From Mycobacterium colombiense (lineage in GTDB: Bacteria; Actinomycetota; Actinomycetes; Mycobacteriales; Mycobacteriaceae), in NCBI RefSeq assembly GCF_001672755.1, contig NZ_LZKI01000072.1, positions 1 through 64,000 on the forward strand: DNA of 64,000 nt, in the 5' to 3' direction. Position numbers and translations under genes: made by a program. Positions 25,769 through 37,595 of the stretch are shown piece by piece (positions within the stretch are counted from its first letter, which is position 1; every line of letters begins with the position of its first letter). The notes under the pieces are model-generated. The model was not told the origin of the DNA. It did no database searches and was given only the letters and a program-made list of their open reading frames with translations.

Positions 25769-26525
25769 ATCCCTGGATGAATTCGCCCGCACCGATCTGC
25801 TGCTCGATGCGCTCGCCCAGCGCCGGCCGGTGGACGTCGAGGACCCCGACGTCGATGTGCTGACCGGCCTGCTGGAGGACTGGCGCGACAACCTGAGGTG
25901 GCCGCCGGCCAGCGCGCTGGTGACTCCCGAAGAGGCCGTCAACGCGTTGCGCACCGGATTGGCCGAGCGCCGCCGCGGCAGCCATCGCGGCCTGGCCGTC
26001 GTCGGCTCGGTCGCCGCGGCGCTGATGGTGCTCAGTGGATTCGGCGCCATGGTGGTCGAGGCCCGGCCGGGCGGCACCCTGTACGGGCTGCACGCGATGT
26101 TCTTCGATCAGCCCCAGGTGCACGGCAGCCAGGAGATGCTGGCCGCCAAGGCCGATCTGGCGAAGGTTCAGGAGTCGATCGACCGCGGTCAGTGGGACCA
26201 GGCCAAGAATCAACTGACCGAGGTGAGCAGCCTGGTGCAGTCGATCGACGACCCGGCCAGCAAACAAGAGCTGATGAATCAGCTGAAGCTGTTGAACGCC
26301 AAGGTCGATGCGCGCGACCCGAACGCCACGTTGCCGGTCGCTTCGCCACCGGCGGCCCCACCCGGGCCCACCGCGATTCCGGCGGCGCCGCCCGCCGCGT
26401 CGGTCGCGCCGTCGAAGGACGCGACACCGGCGCCGCTCAGCCCGCCGCCGAGTCCATCAGTGGGTAAGCATCACCATCATGGCCAGACGCCACCACCGGT
26501 GGCGCCGTTGACTCCGAATCAGTGA
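25755..26525 (+). CDS. rsdA: Anti-sigma-D factor RsdA
   Basis: This 256-residue protein has a cytoplasmic N-terminal sigma-binding part (LDEFARTDLLLDALAQRRP, the proline-rich DNLRWPPAS), a single membrane helix (GLAVVGSVAAALMVLSGFGAMVV), an extracytoplasmic helical region, and a long Pro/Ala/Ser tail with a HHHH stretch near the end. This is the Rv3413c layout, known in M. tuberculosis as RsdA, which holds SigD until proteolysis. The GTG at 25755 overlaps sigD. The tail is shorter than the M. tuberculosis protein, which I recall as about 299 residues. Confidence 0.88.
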   Translation: MTVPESLDEFARTDLLLDALAQRRPVDVEDPDVDVLTGLLEDWRDNLRWPPASALVTPEEAVNALRTGLAERRRGSHRGLAVVGSVAAALMVLSGFGAMVVEARPGGTLYGLHAMFFDQPQVHGSQEMLAAKADLAKVQESIDRGQWDQAKNQLTEVSSLVQSIDDPASKQELMNQLKLLNAKVDARDPNATLPVASPPAAPPGPTAIPAAPPAASVAPSKDATPAPLSPPPSPSVGKHHHHGQTPPPVAPLTPNQ

Positions 26526-26526
26526 A

Positions 26527-26940
26527 TCAGTGCCGGCGGTGGAAACCGTCGGCGTCCGACGTCGCTTCGTTCAGCGAGGCGTCGGCGTAGCCCCGGCAGT
26601 AATCCCACGTGACGTAGGCATCCGGCTCGGGATCATAGGCGGGCTCGTGCGGACGCACGGTGCCGTCGATCAGCAGCTGCAGCAGGTTGGCGCGCAGCAT
26701 GTCCCAGTCGTGGTAGTGATCCTGCTGACATTCGTCGCAGCACACCACGAGTCCGCGAATACCCTTGTGCGCCAGCAGCGCTTCGTACACGGCCAGATCG
26801 GCAAGGTCGGCCTCGACGGCCATCCGCTCTTGCTGATCCAGGGGCTGGCCCGGCTCGACGGCTTCCAGTGCCGCCGACGGATCACAGGGGTCGTCGGCGA
26901 ATGGGTCGGGCGGCAAACCCGGTGGGAGGTGGTCGCGCAC
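26527..26940 (-). CDS. DUF5319 protein, Rv3412-like
   Basis: This conserved actinobacterial protein of about 137 residues has acidic N-terminal motifs (LPPGLPPDPFADDPCDPSAAL) and a Cys/His group CCDECQQDHYHDWDML that could bind metal. It ends ATSDADGFHRRH. GTG at 26940 starts VRDHLPPG, matching the known N-terminus of Rv3412; the longer frame to 27033 is not used. AGAGGAC lies directly upstream. The function is unknown. It is convergent with rsdA. Confidence 0.88.
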   Translation of the reverse strand: MRDHLPPGLPPDPFADDPCDPSAALEAVEPGQPLDQQERMAVEADLADLAVYEALLAHKGIRGLVVCCDECQQDHYHDWDMLRANLLQLLIDGTVRPHEPAYDPEPDAYVTWDYCRGYADASLNEATSDADGFHRRH

Positions 26941-26949
26941 GTCCTCTAG

Positions 26950-28698
<1,749 letters not shown>

Positions 28699-28705
28699 GG
28701 CCCAG

Positions 28706-29833
28706 ATGGTCGAGATCGGGATGGGCCGCGTCGCCCGTCGCAGCTATGAACTGAGCGAAGTCAGCATCGTGGCCTCCCGGCGCACCCGCTCGTCGCAGGA
28801 CGTGTCGACCGCCTGGCAGCTGGACGCCTACCGGTTCGAGATCCCGGTGCTGGCGCATCCGACCGATGCGCTGGTGTCGCCGGAGTTCGCGATCGAGCTC
28901 GGCAAGCTCGGCGGCCTGGGCGTGCTCAACGGCGAGGGCCTGATCGGGCGGCACGCCGACGTCGAGTCCAAGATCGCGCAGCTGGTCGAGGCAGCAAGCA
29001 AGGAGCCGGAGCCCTCGGCGGCGATCCGGCTGCTGCAGGAGTTCCACGCGGCCCCGCTCAACCCGGACCTGCTGGGCGCCGCGGTCGCCCGGATCCGGGA
29101 GGCCGGGGTCACCACCGCGGTGCGGGTCAGTCCGCAGAACGCCCAGGCGCTGACGCCGGTGCTGGTGCAGGCCGGCATCGACCTGCTGGTCATCCAGGGC
29201 ACCATCGTCTCGGCCGAGCGGGTGGCCAGCGACGGTGAACCGCTGAACCTCAAGACCTTCATCTCCGAGCTCGACGTGCCGGTGGTCGCCGGCGGGGTGC
29301 AAGACCACCGCACCGCGCTGCACCTGATGCGCACCGGCGCCGCCGGCGTCATCGTCGGCTACGGCGCGACGCGGGGAGTGACCACCAGCGACGAGGTGCT
29401 GGGCATCAGCGTGCCGATGGCCACCGCGATCGCCGACGCCGCCGCCGCGCGGCGCGAGTACCTCGACGAGACCGGCGGCCGTTACGTGCACGTGCTGGCC
29501 GACGGTGACATCCACACCTCCGGCGAGCTGGCCAAGGCGATCGCCTGCGGCGCCGACGCGGTGGTGCTGGGCACGCCGCTCGCCGAGTCCGCCGAGGCGC
29601 TGGGCGAGGGATGGTTCTGGCCGGCCGCCGCGGCGCACCCGTCACTGCCGCGCGGGGCGCTGCTGCAGATCGCCGTCGGCGAGCGCCCGCCGCTGCACCA
29701 GGTGCTCAACGGCCCGTCCGACGACCCGTTCGGCAGCCTCAACCTGGTCGGCGGGCTGCGCCGGTCGATGGCCAAGGCGGGCTATTGCGATCTCAAGGAG
29801 TTCCAGAAGGTCGGCCTGACCGTCGGTAGCTAA
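28706..29833 (+). CDS. guaB3: IMPDH/GMP reductase-like protein GuaB3
   Basis: GuaB3 is a shorter member of the IMP dehydrogenase family without CBS domains. MVEIGMGRVARRSYELSEVSIV is the conserved N-terminus, and GGVQDHRTALHLMRTGAAGVIVGYG and the late LGEGWFWPAAAAHPSLPRG are typical. It has the TIM-barrel but not the normal GPGSICTTR cysteine loop of GuaB2, and family members may reduce GMP. The 375 residues match Rv3410c. It begins seven bases after guaB2 stops, giving an operon. Confidence 0.95.
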   Translation: MVEIGMGRVARRSYELSEVSIVASRRTRSSQDVSTAWQLDAYRFEIPVLAHPTDALVSPEFAIELGKLGGLGVLNGEGLIGRHADVESKIAQLVEAASKEPEPSAAIRLLQEFHAAPLNPDLLGAAVARIREAGVTTAVRVSPQNAQALTPVLVQAGIDLLVIQGTIVSAERVASDGEPLNLKTFISELDVPVVAGGVQDHRTALHLMRTGAAGVIVGYGATRGVTTSDEVLGISVPMATAIADAAAARREYLDETGGRYVHVLADGDIHTSGELAKAIACGADAVVLGTPLAESAEALGEGWFWPAAAAHPSLPRGALLQIAVGERPPLHQVLNGPSDDPFGSLNLVGGLRRSMAKAGYCDLKEFQKVGLTVGS

Positions 29834-29869
29834 CCCGGAGGCCATTGGCTTGTTACCCATCGGTAAGGC

Positions 29870-29875
29870 CATACT
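29870..29875 (+). promoter_or_regulatory. Possible -10 box before choD
   Basis: CATACT is one base from TANNNT-like hexamers such as TATACT and lies six bases before the choD ATG, with no ribosome binding site, which would suit a leaderless transcript. The non-T first base makes this weaker than the others. Confidence 0.35.
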
Positions 29876-29881
29876 GGTGCG

Positions 29882-31627
29882 ATGAAGCCGGATTACGACG
29901 TACTGATCATCGGTTCGGGTTTCGGGGGAAGCGTCAGCGCGTTGCGGCTGACCGAAAAGGGCTACCGTGTCGGCGTATTGGAGGCCGGGCGGCGGTACTC
30001 CGACGAGGATTTCGCCGAGACATCCTGGGATCTGCGTAAGTTTTTGTGGGCCCCGAAGCTGGGCTGCTACGGAATCCAGCGCATCCACCCGCTGAAGAAT
30101 GTGCTGATCCTGGCCGGCGCGGGGGTGGGCGGCGGCTCGCTGAACTACGCCAACACCCTGTATGTGCCGCCGGAACCGTTCTTCAACGACCCGCAGTGGA
30201 AGCACATCACCGACTGGCGCGACGAGCTGATGCCGCACTACGAGCAGGCCAAGCGGATGCTCGGCGTGGTGGAGAACCCGACCTTCACCGACGCCGACCG
30301 GATCGTCAAACAGGTCGCCGACGAGATGGGCTGTGGCGATACCTTCGTGCCGACGCCGGTCGGCGTGTTCTTCGGCCCTGACGGCACCAAGGCCCCGGGC
30401 AAGACCGTGCCGGACCCGTACTTCGGGGGCGCCGGGCCGGAGCGCACCGGATGCCTCGAATGTGGTTGCTGCATGACCGGTTGCCGCTACGGCGCCAAGA
30501 ACACCCTGCTGAAGAACTACCTTGCCCTCGCGGAATCCGCTGGGGCGCAGGTGATTCCGATGACCACGGTGAAGCGATTCGAGCAGCGTCCCGATGGGCT
30601 GTGGGAGGTTCGCACCGTGCGCACCGGCAGTTGGCTGCGCCGCGACCGGCGCACCTACACGGCCAAGCATGTGGTCCTGGCCGCCGGAACCTGGGGCACC
30701 CAGCATCTGCTGTTCAACATGCGCGATCAGGGTCTGCTGCCCAGGCTCTCGAATCGGCTGGGCATGCTCACCCGCACCAACTCCGAGTCCATCGTCGGCG
30801 CCGGAAAGCTCGAGGTCGACCCGAACTTCGACCTGACGCACGGGGTGGCGATCACGTCGTCGATCCACCCGACGCCGGACACCCACATCGAGCCGGTCCG
30901 CTATGGCAAGGGCTCCAACGCGATGGGGCTGCTGCAGACGTTGATGACCGACGGGACCGGCCCCGAGGGCAGCGACGTACCGCGCTGGAAGCAGCTGTTG
31001 GAGCAGGCCCGCGACGATCCACGTCGCATGATGCGGCTGCTCAATGTCCGCCAGTGGAGCGAACGCACGCTGATCGCCCTGGTGATGCAGCACCTGGACA
31101 ACTCCATCACCACCTATACCAAGCGCGGCAAGCTGGGCATCCGCTGGTACACCAGCAAGCAGGGACACGGCGAGCCGAACCCGAGCTGGATTCCGGTCGG
31201 GAACCAGGTCACCCGGCGCATCGCCGACAAAATCGACGCCGTGGCCGGCGGCACCTGGGGAGAGCTGTTCAACATCCCGCTCACCGCGCACTTCCTCGGC
31301 GGCGCCGTGATCGGCGACAACGCCGGCCACGGGGTGATCGACCCGTATCACCGGGTCTACGGCTACCCGACGCTGTCCGTGGTGGACGGCGCGGCCATCT
31401 CGGCGAACCTGGGCGTCAACCCCTCGTTGTCAATCACCGCCCAGGCCGAGCGGGCCGCGTCGTTGTGGCCGAACATCGGCGAAAACGACGAGCGCCCGGT
31501 GCAGGGCGAGCCGTATCGCCGGCTGGAGCCGATCCTGCCCAAGGCGCCCGTCGTGCCGGCCGAGGCGCCCGGCGCGCTGCGCTGGTTGCCGAGCGATCAC
31601 ATAAGCTCCACCGCCGACGCCAGTTAA
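29882..31627 (+). CDS. choD: GMC-type cholesterol oxidase ChoD
   Basis: This 581-residue FAD enzyme of the glucose-methanol-choline family has the dinucleotide motif [17 protein letters not shown] (residues 6-22) and the GMC signature in [16 protein letters not shown]. The cysteine-rich segment [17 protein letters not shown] and the late [16 protein letters not shown] and [18 protein letters not shown] complete the family. It corresponds to Rv3409c (578 residues), annotated as cholesterol oxidase and required for virulence in some models; whether cholesterol is the true substrate is debated. Its end overlaps the dioxygenase gene by four bases, tail to tail. Confidence 0.92.
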   Translation: MKPDYDVLIIGSGFGGSVSALRLTEKGYRVGVLEAGRRYSDEDFAETSWDLRKFLWAPKLGCYGIQRIHPLKNVLILAGAGVGGGSLNYANTLYVPPEPFFNDPQWKHITDWRDELMPHYEQAKRMLGVVENPTFTDADRIVKQVADEMGCGDTFVPTPVGVFFGPDGTKAPGKTVPDPYFGGAGPERTGCLECGCCMTGCRYGAKNTLLKNYLALAESAGAQVIPMTTVKRFEQRPDGLWEVRTVRTGSWLRRDRRTYTAKHVVLAAGTWGTQHLLFNMRDQGLLPRLSNRLGMLTRTNSESIVGAGKLEVDPNFDLTHGVAITSSIHPTPDTHIEPVRYGKGSNAMGLLQTLMTDGTGPEGSDVPRWKQLLEQARDDPRRMMRLLNVRQWSERTLIALVMQHLDNSITTYTKRGKLGIRWYTSKQGHGEPNPSWIPVGNQVTRRIADKIDAVAGGTWGELFNIPLTAHFLGGAVIGDNAGHGVIDPYHRVYGYPTLSVVDGAAISANLGVNPSLSITAQAERAASLWPNIGENDERPVQGEPYRRLEPILPKAPVVPAEAPGALRWLPSDHISSTADAS

Positions 31628-32526
31628 CTGGCGAGCGCCTGCAGCGGTGCTCCGCTGACCACCCGGCTGCGCTCGCCGCGGACGTTCACCGGCACGTCGC
31701 CCATCAGGGTGATGCGGTGCATCAGCCGGGGCTGGTCGTCGTAGTCGTCGATCGCCCGGTGCTGGGTCGCGCGGTTGTCCCACATCGCGACGTCACCGGG
31801 AGCCCAGTTCCAGCAAATTGTGTTCTCCGGCAAGGTGATTCGGCGCTGCAGCAGTTCCAGCAGGGCGGTGGACTCGTGGCTGTCCAGGCCGACGAAGGCG
31901 CGCACGAAGTCACCGGCCAGCAAGGTGCGCTCACCGGTCTCCGGGTGCACCCGCACCACAGGGTGCTCGGTGCGGAAGTCCGGCTTTTCGAACGCCTGCC
32001 GAAACGAGCGTTGCGTGTCGCTCATCGACAGGGCTGCTTCGGCGGTCACGTAGTCGTAGCGGTTGGTGTGTAGCGCCCAGAGATTTTCCACCAGACATTT
32101 GAGCGGCTCGGGCAGGTGCTCATAGGCCGCCACGGTCGACGCCCACAGCGTCGAGCCGCCGTAGGTCGGCAGCGTGACAGCGCGCAGGATCGACGCCGCC
32201 GGATAGTTGGCGGCGAATGTGACGTCGGTGTGCCAGCGGTTCGCCTTGCCGTATTCGGAGTCGATCGGGGTGATCACCGGGACTTGCCGGGCGGCCAGGG
32301 CGCCGGCGGCCGGGTGGCCGATCGGCGTGCCCAGCAGCTCGGCGAACGCGAGCTGCTGCTCGTCGTCGAGGTGGTGCTGGTGACGGAAGAAGATCACCTT
32401 GTGGGCCAACAGCGCGCGGCGGATCTCCTCGACCGCGTCCTCGTCGAGGTCGCCGCCGAGGCGAACCCCGTCCACCCGGGCGCCGATCCGGCTGCCCAGC
32501 TTGTTGACGGTTATCTGACCTGTCAT
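31624..32526 (-). CDS. Fe(II)/2-oxoglutarate-dependent alkylsulfatase-type dioxygenase
   Basis: A TauD/TfdA-family enzyme of 300 residues. The iron-binding facial triad is His99 and Asp101 (RWHTDVTF) with His256 in NRATQHRAI, and an arginine after it (RLMHRITL) binds 2-oxoglutarate. It matches Rv3406, which in M. tuberculosis oxidatively cleaves alkyl sulfates and can inactivate certain DprE1 inhibitors. It is divergent from the TetR gene, and two palindromic operators lie between the two starts, so induction is expected when the repressor is released. Confidence 0.9.
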   Translation of the reverse strand: MTGQITVNKLGSRIGARVDGVRLGGDLDEDAVEEIRRALLAHKVIFFRHQHHLDDEQQLAFAELLGTPIGHPAAGALAARQVPVITPIDSEYGKANRWHTDVTFAANYPAASILRAVTLPTYGGSTLWASTVAAYEHLPEPLKCLVENLWALHTNRYDYVTAEAALSMSDTQRSFRQAFEKPDFRTEHPVVRVHPETGERTLLAGDFVRAFVGLDSHESTALLELLQRRITLPENTICWNWAPGDVAMWDNRATQHRAIDDYDDQPRLMHRITLMGDVPVNVRGERSRVVSGAPLQALAS

Positions 32527-32551
32527 TGTCGTCGTCCTTGGCTCAAACTGG

Positions 32552-32595
32552 TGTAGTCAACTGACTACATTTGGTAGTGTAGTCAGATGACTACA
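32552..32595. promoter_or_regulatory. Twin palindromic operators of the TetR repressor
   Basis: TGTAGTCA-AC-TGACTACA at 32552-32569 and TGTAGTCA-GA-TGACTACA at 32578-32595 are perfect eight-base inverted repeats with a two-base centre. Their centres are 26 bases apart. The second covers the ATG of the TetR gene at 32587. They are clear binding sites for the adjacent repressor. Confidence 0.92.
32575..32580 (+). promoter_or_regulatory. -10 box of leaderless tetR transcript
   Basis: TAGTGT matches TANNNT, overlaps the second operator, and ends six bases before the ATG at 32587. Repressor binding would cover both the -10 region and the start. Confidence 0.5.
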
Positions 32596-33162
32596 ACTTC
32601 CGCAACAGGCCGCGGGAAAGTGCCCACCGGGCGTGCGGAAGTGGCCGCGGCGATCCTGGAGGCCGCCACCGACCTGTTCGCCGAGCGCGGTCCGGCCGCG
32701 ACGTCCATCCGCGACATCGCCGCGCGATCCCACGTCAATCACGGGCTGGTTTTCCGCCACTTCGGCACCAAGGAGCAACTGGTCGGCGCGGTGCTCGACC
32801 ACCTGGGCGCCAACCTGAGCGCCCTGCTCGGCACCGATGCGCCCGCGGCCGTGCTGCAGAGTTCCCTGGACCGGCAGATGCGGGTGATGGCCCGCACCGT
32901 CCTCGACGGCTATCCGGCCGGCCAGCTACAGAAACGATTTCCCAACATCGCGACGCTGCTCGACGGGGTGCGGCCGCTGTACGACGACGAGGTCACGGCC
33001 CGGCTCGCGGTCGCCAATGCCCTTGCCCTGCAATTTGGTTGGCGGCTGTTCGCGCCAATCCTGCGCTCTGCCACCGGGATCGAAGACCTGACGGATGACG
33101 AGATACGCGAGGCGGTCAGCGCCGAGGTGCAGCGGATTCTCGGTCCTACCGACCCTCAGTGA
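32587..33162 (+). CDS. TetR-family repressor, Rv3405c-like
   Basis: The N-terminal DNA-binding domain reads GRAEVAAAILEAATDLFAERG, then PAATSIRDIAARSHVNHGLVFRHFGTKEQL at residues about 35-65. The ligand domain is helical, with FGWRLFAPILRSATG near the end. The protein has 191 residues. It is divergent from the sulfatase-type dioxygenase and autoregulated through operators that cover its own start codon. The gene ends by overlapping the GH65 gene by seven bases, tail to tail. Confidence 0.93.
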   Translation: MTTTSATGRGKVPTGRAEVAAAILEAATDLFAERGPAATSIRDIAARSHVNHGLVFRHFGTKEQLVGAVLDHLGANLSALLGTDAPAAVLQSSLDRQMRVMARTVLDGYPAGQLQKRFPNIATLLDGVRPLYDDEVTARLAVANALALQFGWRLFAPILRSATGIEDLTDDEIREAVSAEVQRILGPTDPQ

Positions 33163-35537
33163 TCCCGCACCGATTCCGCGATCAGGGCCCGCCGATGCAG
33201 TGGCTCGCGGCCCGAGGGTTGCTGCGGCGGCGACGACAAGAGCGGCTTGCGGACACGCACGGGCACCGTCGTCGCCGACTCGGTGCTCAGCTCGAGTTCC
33301 TCGCCGGCGTGCCGGATGCTCAGCTCGCCGCCGGGCCCGTCGCGCAGCGTGTACGTGACGTCGGCGTGGTTGACGTCGACGGTGACCCGGAAATCGCGCC
33401 ATCGCAACCGGAACCGTAGCCGCGAAATGCCATCGGGCAGTTGCGGATCCAGCGACAGGACGCCCTCGTCGTCGCGCAGGCCGCCGAAACCCGACACCAG
33501 CGCGGTCCATGCACCGGCCAGCGAGGCCATGTGCAGGCCGTCGCGGGTGTTGTGGTGCAGGTCGCGCAGGTCGATCAGGGCGGCCTCATAGGCGTAGTCG
33601 TGGGCCAGTTCCAAGTGGCCGACCTCGGCGCACATCACCGCCTGGGTGCAGGCCGACAGCGACGAGTCGCGCACCATGCGCGGCTCGTAGTAGTCGACGT
33701 TGCGCGCCTTCTGCTCGAGCGTGAACGCGTGGCTCTGCCAGTGCATGGCGAGCACCAGGTCGGCCTGCTTGATCACCTGCGCGGGGTACAGGCGCACGTA
33801 TGGATCGTGCAGCAGCAACGGGTAGGAGTGATTCTCCCGGAAGTCCCACTCCGCATAGGTGGTGAACCCCTCACACTGCTGATGGACCCGCAGCCCGTCG
33901 TCGTAGGGGATGTTGGCGGCGTCGGCCGCGTCGCGCCAGGCCGCTGTCTCCTCGGTGTTGACCCCCAGCGCCTTGGCCGCGTCGGGGTGGCGGTTGCAGG
34001 CGTCGGCGGCGACGCGCAGATTGTGCGCGGCCATCAGGTTGGTGAAGACGTTGTCGCGCACGATCGCCGTGTACTCGTCGGGCCCGGTGACGCCGTCGAG
34101 GTGCCAGACGCCGTGGCGGTCGTGATGGCCCAGCGAAAGCCACAGGCGGGCGGTCTCGACCAGCACCTCCAGCCCGCAATCAGCTTCCAGGTCGTCGTCT
34201 CCGGTGACGATGCGGTAGCGCTCGAAGGCCATCGCGATGTCGGCGTTGATATGCCAGGCCGCCGTGCCGGCCGGCCAGTAGGCCGAGCACTCCTGACCGC
34301 GGATGGTCCGCCACGGGAAGGCGGCGCCGGCCAGGCCCAGTTCGGTCGCGCGCTCCTTGGCCAGGTCCAGCGTCGATGCCCGCCACCGCAGCGCGTCGGC
34401 GACCGTGTGCGGTGCGGTGTAGGTGAGCACCGGCAGCACGTACCCCTCGGTGTCCCAAAAGGCGTGGCCGTCATAGCCGGTTCCGGTGAGCCCCTTGGCG
34501 GCGATAGCGCGGCGTTCGGCGCGGGCGCTGGCCTGCAGCAGGTGGAAGAGCCCGAACCGCACGGCCTGCTGGGACTCGGGGTCGCCCTCGACCTCGACGT
34601 CGGCGCAGTCCCAGAAATTGTCCAGATACTTGCGTTGCGCATCGAGCAGCCCCTGCCAGCCGGTGTAGCGGGCGCTGTGCAGCGCGGCGGCGACCTGGTC
34701 GCGCAGCGCCGGGCGCGAGCGCATGCTCGACCAGCCGTATGCCAGGTACTTGACGATGCGCAGCCGCTGGCCTTCCCGCAGCCCGCAGATCACGGTGGTG
34801 CGCGCCAGATCGGCGCGAGCGTCGGTGCCGACCTCGACGCGTCCTTCGACGTGGACCTCGTGATCCATGCCGGCGGCCATCATCAGCGCGCTGCTGCGCG
34901 TCCGGTGCATGAGAACCGCTCCGGTGTCGGTGTTTTCGTGGTCGACCGCTTCCAGCGGGTTCTCCAGGATGGCCGACACCCGGGGGTCACCGGAGGTCTC
35001 GGGCTGGTCCTCGTTGGTGACCAGTTCGGACTGCACCGTCACCCGGGCGAACGCGCCGACGGCCTCGACGCAGTACTCGATGGCGGCGACGCCGCGCTGG
35101 GCCAGCGACACCAACCGGGTGGAGACCACCTTGACCTCTTTGCCCGCCGGTGAGCGCCAGTGCGCGGTGCGAGTCAGCGTTCCGGCGCGCAGGTCCAGAT
35201 CGCGCTCGTGGGAGAGCAATTCGCCGTAGCGCACGTCGAAGGGCTCGTCCTCGACCAACAGCCGGATGATCTTGCCGTTGGTGACGTCGACGAGCGTCTG
35301 GCCGGCTTCGGGGTAGCCGTAACCGGCCTCGGCGTAGGGCAGCGGACGGATCTCGTAAAACGAGTTCAGGTAGGTGCCCGGCAGGCCGTACGGCTCGCCC
35401 TCGTCGAGGTTGCCGCGCAGCCCGATGTGCCCGTTGGACAGGGTGAACAAGGATTCGGACTGGGCCAGCAGGTTGAGGTCGAGCTGGGTCTCGCGCACAT
35501 GCCAGGGATCTACCGGAAACGATTCGTCGGTGATCAT
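33156..35537 (-). CDS. Glycoside hydrolase family 65 protein (disaccharide phosphorylase type)
   Basis: The 793-residue protein has the GH65 layout: an N-terminal beta-sandwich ([28 protein letters not shown]), a linker, an (alpha/alpha)6 catalytic barrel and a C-terminal beta-sheet. The general acid is Glu488 in the motif [28 protein letters not shown] and [20 protein letters not shown] are also conserved. GH65 enzymes phosphorolyse or hydrolyse trehalose, maltose, kojibiose or related alpha-glucosides. The neighbour beta-phosphoglucomutase, coupled by an ATGA overlap, suggests that this one makes beta-glucose-1-phosphate by phosphorolysis. It corresponds to Rv3401. Confidence 0.92.
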   Translation of the reverse strand: MITDESFPVDPWHVRETQLDLNLLAQSESLFTLSNGHIGLRGNLDEGEPYGLPGTYLNSFYEIRPLPYAEAGYGYPEAGQTLVDVTNGKIIRLLVEDEPFDVRYGELLSHERDLDLRAGTLTRTAHWRSPAGKEVKVVSTRLVSLAQRGVAAIEYCVEAVGAFARVTVQSELVTNEDQPETSGDPRVSAILENPLEAVDHENTDTGAVLMHRTRSSALMMAAGMDHEVHVEGRVEVGTDARADLARTTVICGLREGQRLRIVKYLAYGWSSMRSRPALRDQVAAALHSARYTGWQGLLDAQRKYLDNFWDCADVEVEGDPESQQAVRFGLFHLLQASARAERRAIAAKGLTGTGYDGHAFWDTEGYVLPVLTYTAPHTVADALRWRASTLDLAKERATELGLAGAAFPWRTIRGQECSAYWPAGTAAWHINADIAMAFERYRIVTGDDDLEADCGLEVLVETARLWLSLGHHDRHGVWHLDGVTGPDEYTAIVRDNVFTNLMAAHNLRVAADACNRHPDAAKALGVNTEETAAWRDAADAANIPYDDGLRVHQQCEGFTTYAEWDFRENHSYPLLLHDPYVRLYPAQVIKQADLVLAMHWQSHAFTLEQKARNVDYYEPRMVRDSSLSACTQAVMCAEVGHLELAHDYAYEAALIDLRDLHHNTRDGLHMASLAGAWTALVSGFGGLRDDEGVLSLDPQLPDGISRLRFRLRWRDFRVTVDVNHADVTYTLRDGPGGELSIRHAGEELELSTESATTVPVRVRKPLLSSPPQQPSGREPLHRRALIAESVRDH

Positions 35538-36283
35538 GACTGCAGCAGCTCGGCGAGGTCGGTGACCACCACGTCGGCGCCGTTGCGGCGTAACTCCTCG
35601 GCCTGGCCCACCCGGTCGACACCCACCACGAATCCGAAGTTACCGGCCCGGCCGGCGGCCACGCCGGACAAGGCGTCCTCGAACACGGCCGCCGCGTCGG
35701 CGGGGATGTCGAGCAGCTGCGCGCCGCGCAGGTAGGAGTCGGGGGCGGGCTTGCCGGCGATGTGTTCGTCGCGCAGCGTGATGCCGTCCACCCGCTTCTG
35801 CACGAAGCGGTCCAGGCCGGTGATCTCGAGGACGTCGCGGGTGTTGGCGCTCGACGACACCACCGCGATCCCCAGCCCGGCGGCCGACACCGCCTCGAGG
35901 TAGCGGCGCGATCCGTCGAACACCTTGACGCCGTCCTCCTTGAGTACCTTCTGGAACATCTCGTTCTTGCGATTGCCCAGGCCGTAGATCGTCTCGGCGT
36001 CGTCGGGATCGTCGGGGCTGCCGTCGGGCAGGTGGATGTCGCGGCTCTCCAAGAACGAGCGGACGCCGTCCTCGCGCTTCTTGCCGTCGACGTACTCGCG
36101 GTAGTCGGCGGCCTCGTCGAAGGGAACGAACTTGTCGCCGGTGCGCTCGGCCCGGCCGGACAGGTATGCGTCGAACATGGCCTTCCAGGCTTTGGTGTGC
36201 ACACTGGCGGTGTCGGTGAGCACGCCATCGAGGTCGAACAGGCAGGCACGCACTTTCTCTGGCAGACCCAGCGCTGAGCTCAC
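35534..36283 (-). CDS. Beta-phosphoglucomutase (HAD superfamily)
   Basis: The HAD nucleophile and acid are Asp17 and Asp19 in [11 protein letters not shown]. Motif II is [13 protein letters not shown], and the late [24 protein letters not shown] holds the remaining acidic motif region. The cap domain ([31 protein letters not shown]) fits beta-phosphoglucomutases of the trehalose type. It converts beta-glucose-1-phosphate to glucose-6-phosphate, matching the product of a GH65 phosphorylase. The GTG start is at 36283; the stop and the GH65 start overlap as ATGA. Confidence 0.92.
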   Translation of the reverse strand: MSSALGLPEKVRACLFDLDGVLTDTASVHTKAWKAMFDAYLSGRAERTGDKFVPFDEAADYREYVDGKKREDGVRSFLESRDIHLPDGSPDDPDDAETIYGLGNRKNEMFQKVLKEDGVKVFDGSRRYLEAVSAAGLGIAVVSSSANTRDVLEITGLDRFVQKRVDGITLRDEHIAGKPAPDSYLRGAQLLDIPADAAAVFEDALSGVAAGRAGNFGFVVGVDRVGQAEELRRNGADVVVTDLAELLQS

Positions 36284-36357
36284 CGGCGGTCCTCTCTAGT
36301 GGGGGGCTGGTTAACCGATACCCACTCCACCATGCCGGTATGTGTGCCGCCAAGCGT

Positions 36358-36786
36358 TCACCCGTTGCCGCGACGCCGTACCGGAAGCCAGCACGCCGCG
36401 AGGGGCACGGTGGTGAGTAATCCGAGCGCGACCACGCCCGCCAGGTGCCGGTGCTCGTCACTCATGGCGATGGCCATGACGAGCATGGCCGCGAAGTGTG
36501 CGGAATTGGCGGTGAGATTGAAGTCCAGGAACAGCCGGTTGGCGAGCGGCGCTTTCGCCGAGCGGAACAAAAAGAGTGCCCAGACCACGTAAACGGTGGA
36601 GAACATCACGGCTACCGCGTCGCCGCCCTCCCCCCAGTCGAAGAGCCTGGCCAGCAATGGCGGCAACCCGCTGACGTGATGCGTGGAAGCGAGAACCAGG
36701 TCGGGGAGGAAGAACAGCAGATACCCGACGGCGGTCACTCGGATCATCACCGGAAGCCACGACGCCGCGCGACTCCGGTGGTTCAT
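36358..36786 (-). CDS. Small four-helix membrane protein
   Basis: This 142-residue protein has four hydrophobic segments (VMIRVTAVGYLLFFLPDLVL, VAVMFSTVYVVWALFLF, AHFAAMLVMAIAMS, LAGVVALGLLTTVPLAACWL). It resembles uncharacterised DUF-type actinobacterial membrane proteins and no catalytic motif is seen. Its ATG overlaps the stop of the upstream methyltransferase (ATGA), making it the last gene of a four-gene unit with an MFS exporter and two methyltransferases. The next gene downstream starts 74 bases later. Confidence 0.78.
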   Translation of the reverse strand: MNHRSRAASWLPVMIRVTAVGYLLFFLPDLVLASTHHVSGLPPLLARLFDWGEGGDAVAVMFSTVYVVWALFLFRSAKAPLANRLFLDFNLTANSAHFAAMLVMAIAMSDEHRHLAGVVALGLLTTVPLAACWLPVRRRGNG

Positions 36787-37595
36787 GGGCCAATCGCGTG
36801 TGCGACGCCCTGGATCGCGCGTAATCTCCCGTCGGCAAGCGCCCGGGTGAGGTTTTCGGCCTTGCGGACGAAGTCGGTGACGAACGCGTGCAGACCCAGC
36901 GGTTGGGGCGGCTGGGCCAGCAACGCCTGCATGATCGAACTCGCGGTCTCGGTGAGGTCATCCCAGTGCTGCACGGCGAACCCCGCGGAGGTGACCAGGG
37001 TGCGCAGCTCGTCGGGGGTCACCAGGTGGCTGCGGGCGGGTACGTCGGCCCAGGGCAGCGGGAAGTCGAGTGCGCGACCATCGTCAATGGTCAAGTCCCA
37101 CAGCGCAAGCCGGCCGCCGGGCGTGAGCACCCTGCGTGCCTCGCCGTACAGACGCGCCTTGTCGGCCACGTTCATCTGCACATGCTGACTGACCACCACG
37201 TCGACGGAGCCGTGGGGGAGCGGCAGGGCGGTGACGTCGCCCTGCCGGACGGTGATCGAATCATCAAGCCCGACAAGTCGATTAAGCCAGCGGTGAGTGT
37301 CGCAGTACTCGCCGGTGAGATCCACGGCGGTGACCGCGCAGCCGTAGTGGTCGGCGAGGTAGCGCGCGGTGCCACCGATCCCGCTGCCCGCGTCGAGAAC
37401 CCGGCTGTCGCCGGTGATTGCGGTCAGCTCCAGCAACTGGGCGGTGGCGAAGCGGCCCATGGTGTGGAAGTCCTCCAGTGCGCCCAGGTCCGCGGGCGCC
37501 AGGTCGTCGAGGTCCTTGCCGGCGTCGAGCAGTGCCCGCTCGATGCTGGATCGCGAAAGGCCGGTCGAGTACTGGTTTTCGATGGTCTCGCTCAC
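36783..37595 (-). CDS. SAM-dependent methyltransferase (class I), first of tandem pair
   Basis: Motif I is VLDAGSGIGGTARYLADHYG, with motif post-I VTAVDLTGEY; the acidic TVRQGDVTALPLP and the strand VDVVVSQHVQMNV follow. The order resembles sarcosine/dimethylglycine or small-molecule C- and O-methyltransferases, with the N-terminal NQYSTGLSRSSIERALLDAG extension that these often carry. The GTG at 37595 is supported by GGAGG eight bases upstream and overlaps the stop of the other methyltransferase (GTGA). An ATG at 37613 is less likely. Confidence 0.85.
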   Translation of the reverse strand: MSETIENQYSTGLSRSSIERALLDAGKDLDDLAPADLGALEDFHTMGRFATAQLLELTAITGDSRVLDAGSGIGGTARYLADHYGCAVTAVDLTGEYCDTHRWLNRLVGLDDSITVRQGDVTALPLPHGSVDVVVSQHVQMNVADKARLYGEARRVLTPGGRLALWDLTIDDGRALDFPLPWADVPARSHLVTPDELRTLVTSAGFAVQHWDDLTETASSIMQALLAQPPQPLGLHAFVTDFVRKAENLTRALADGRLRAIQGVAHAIGP

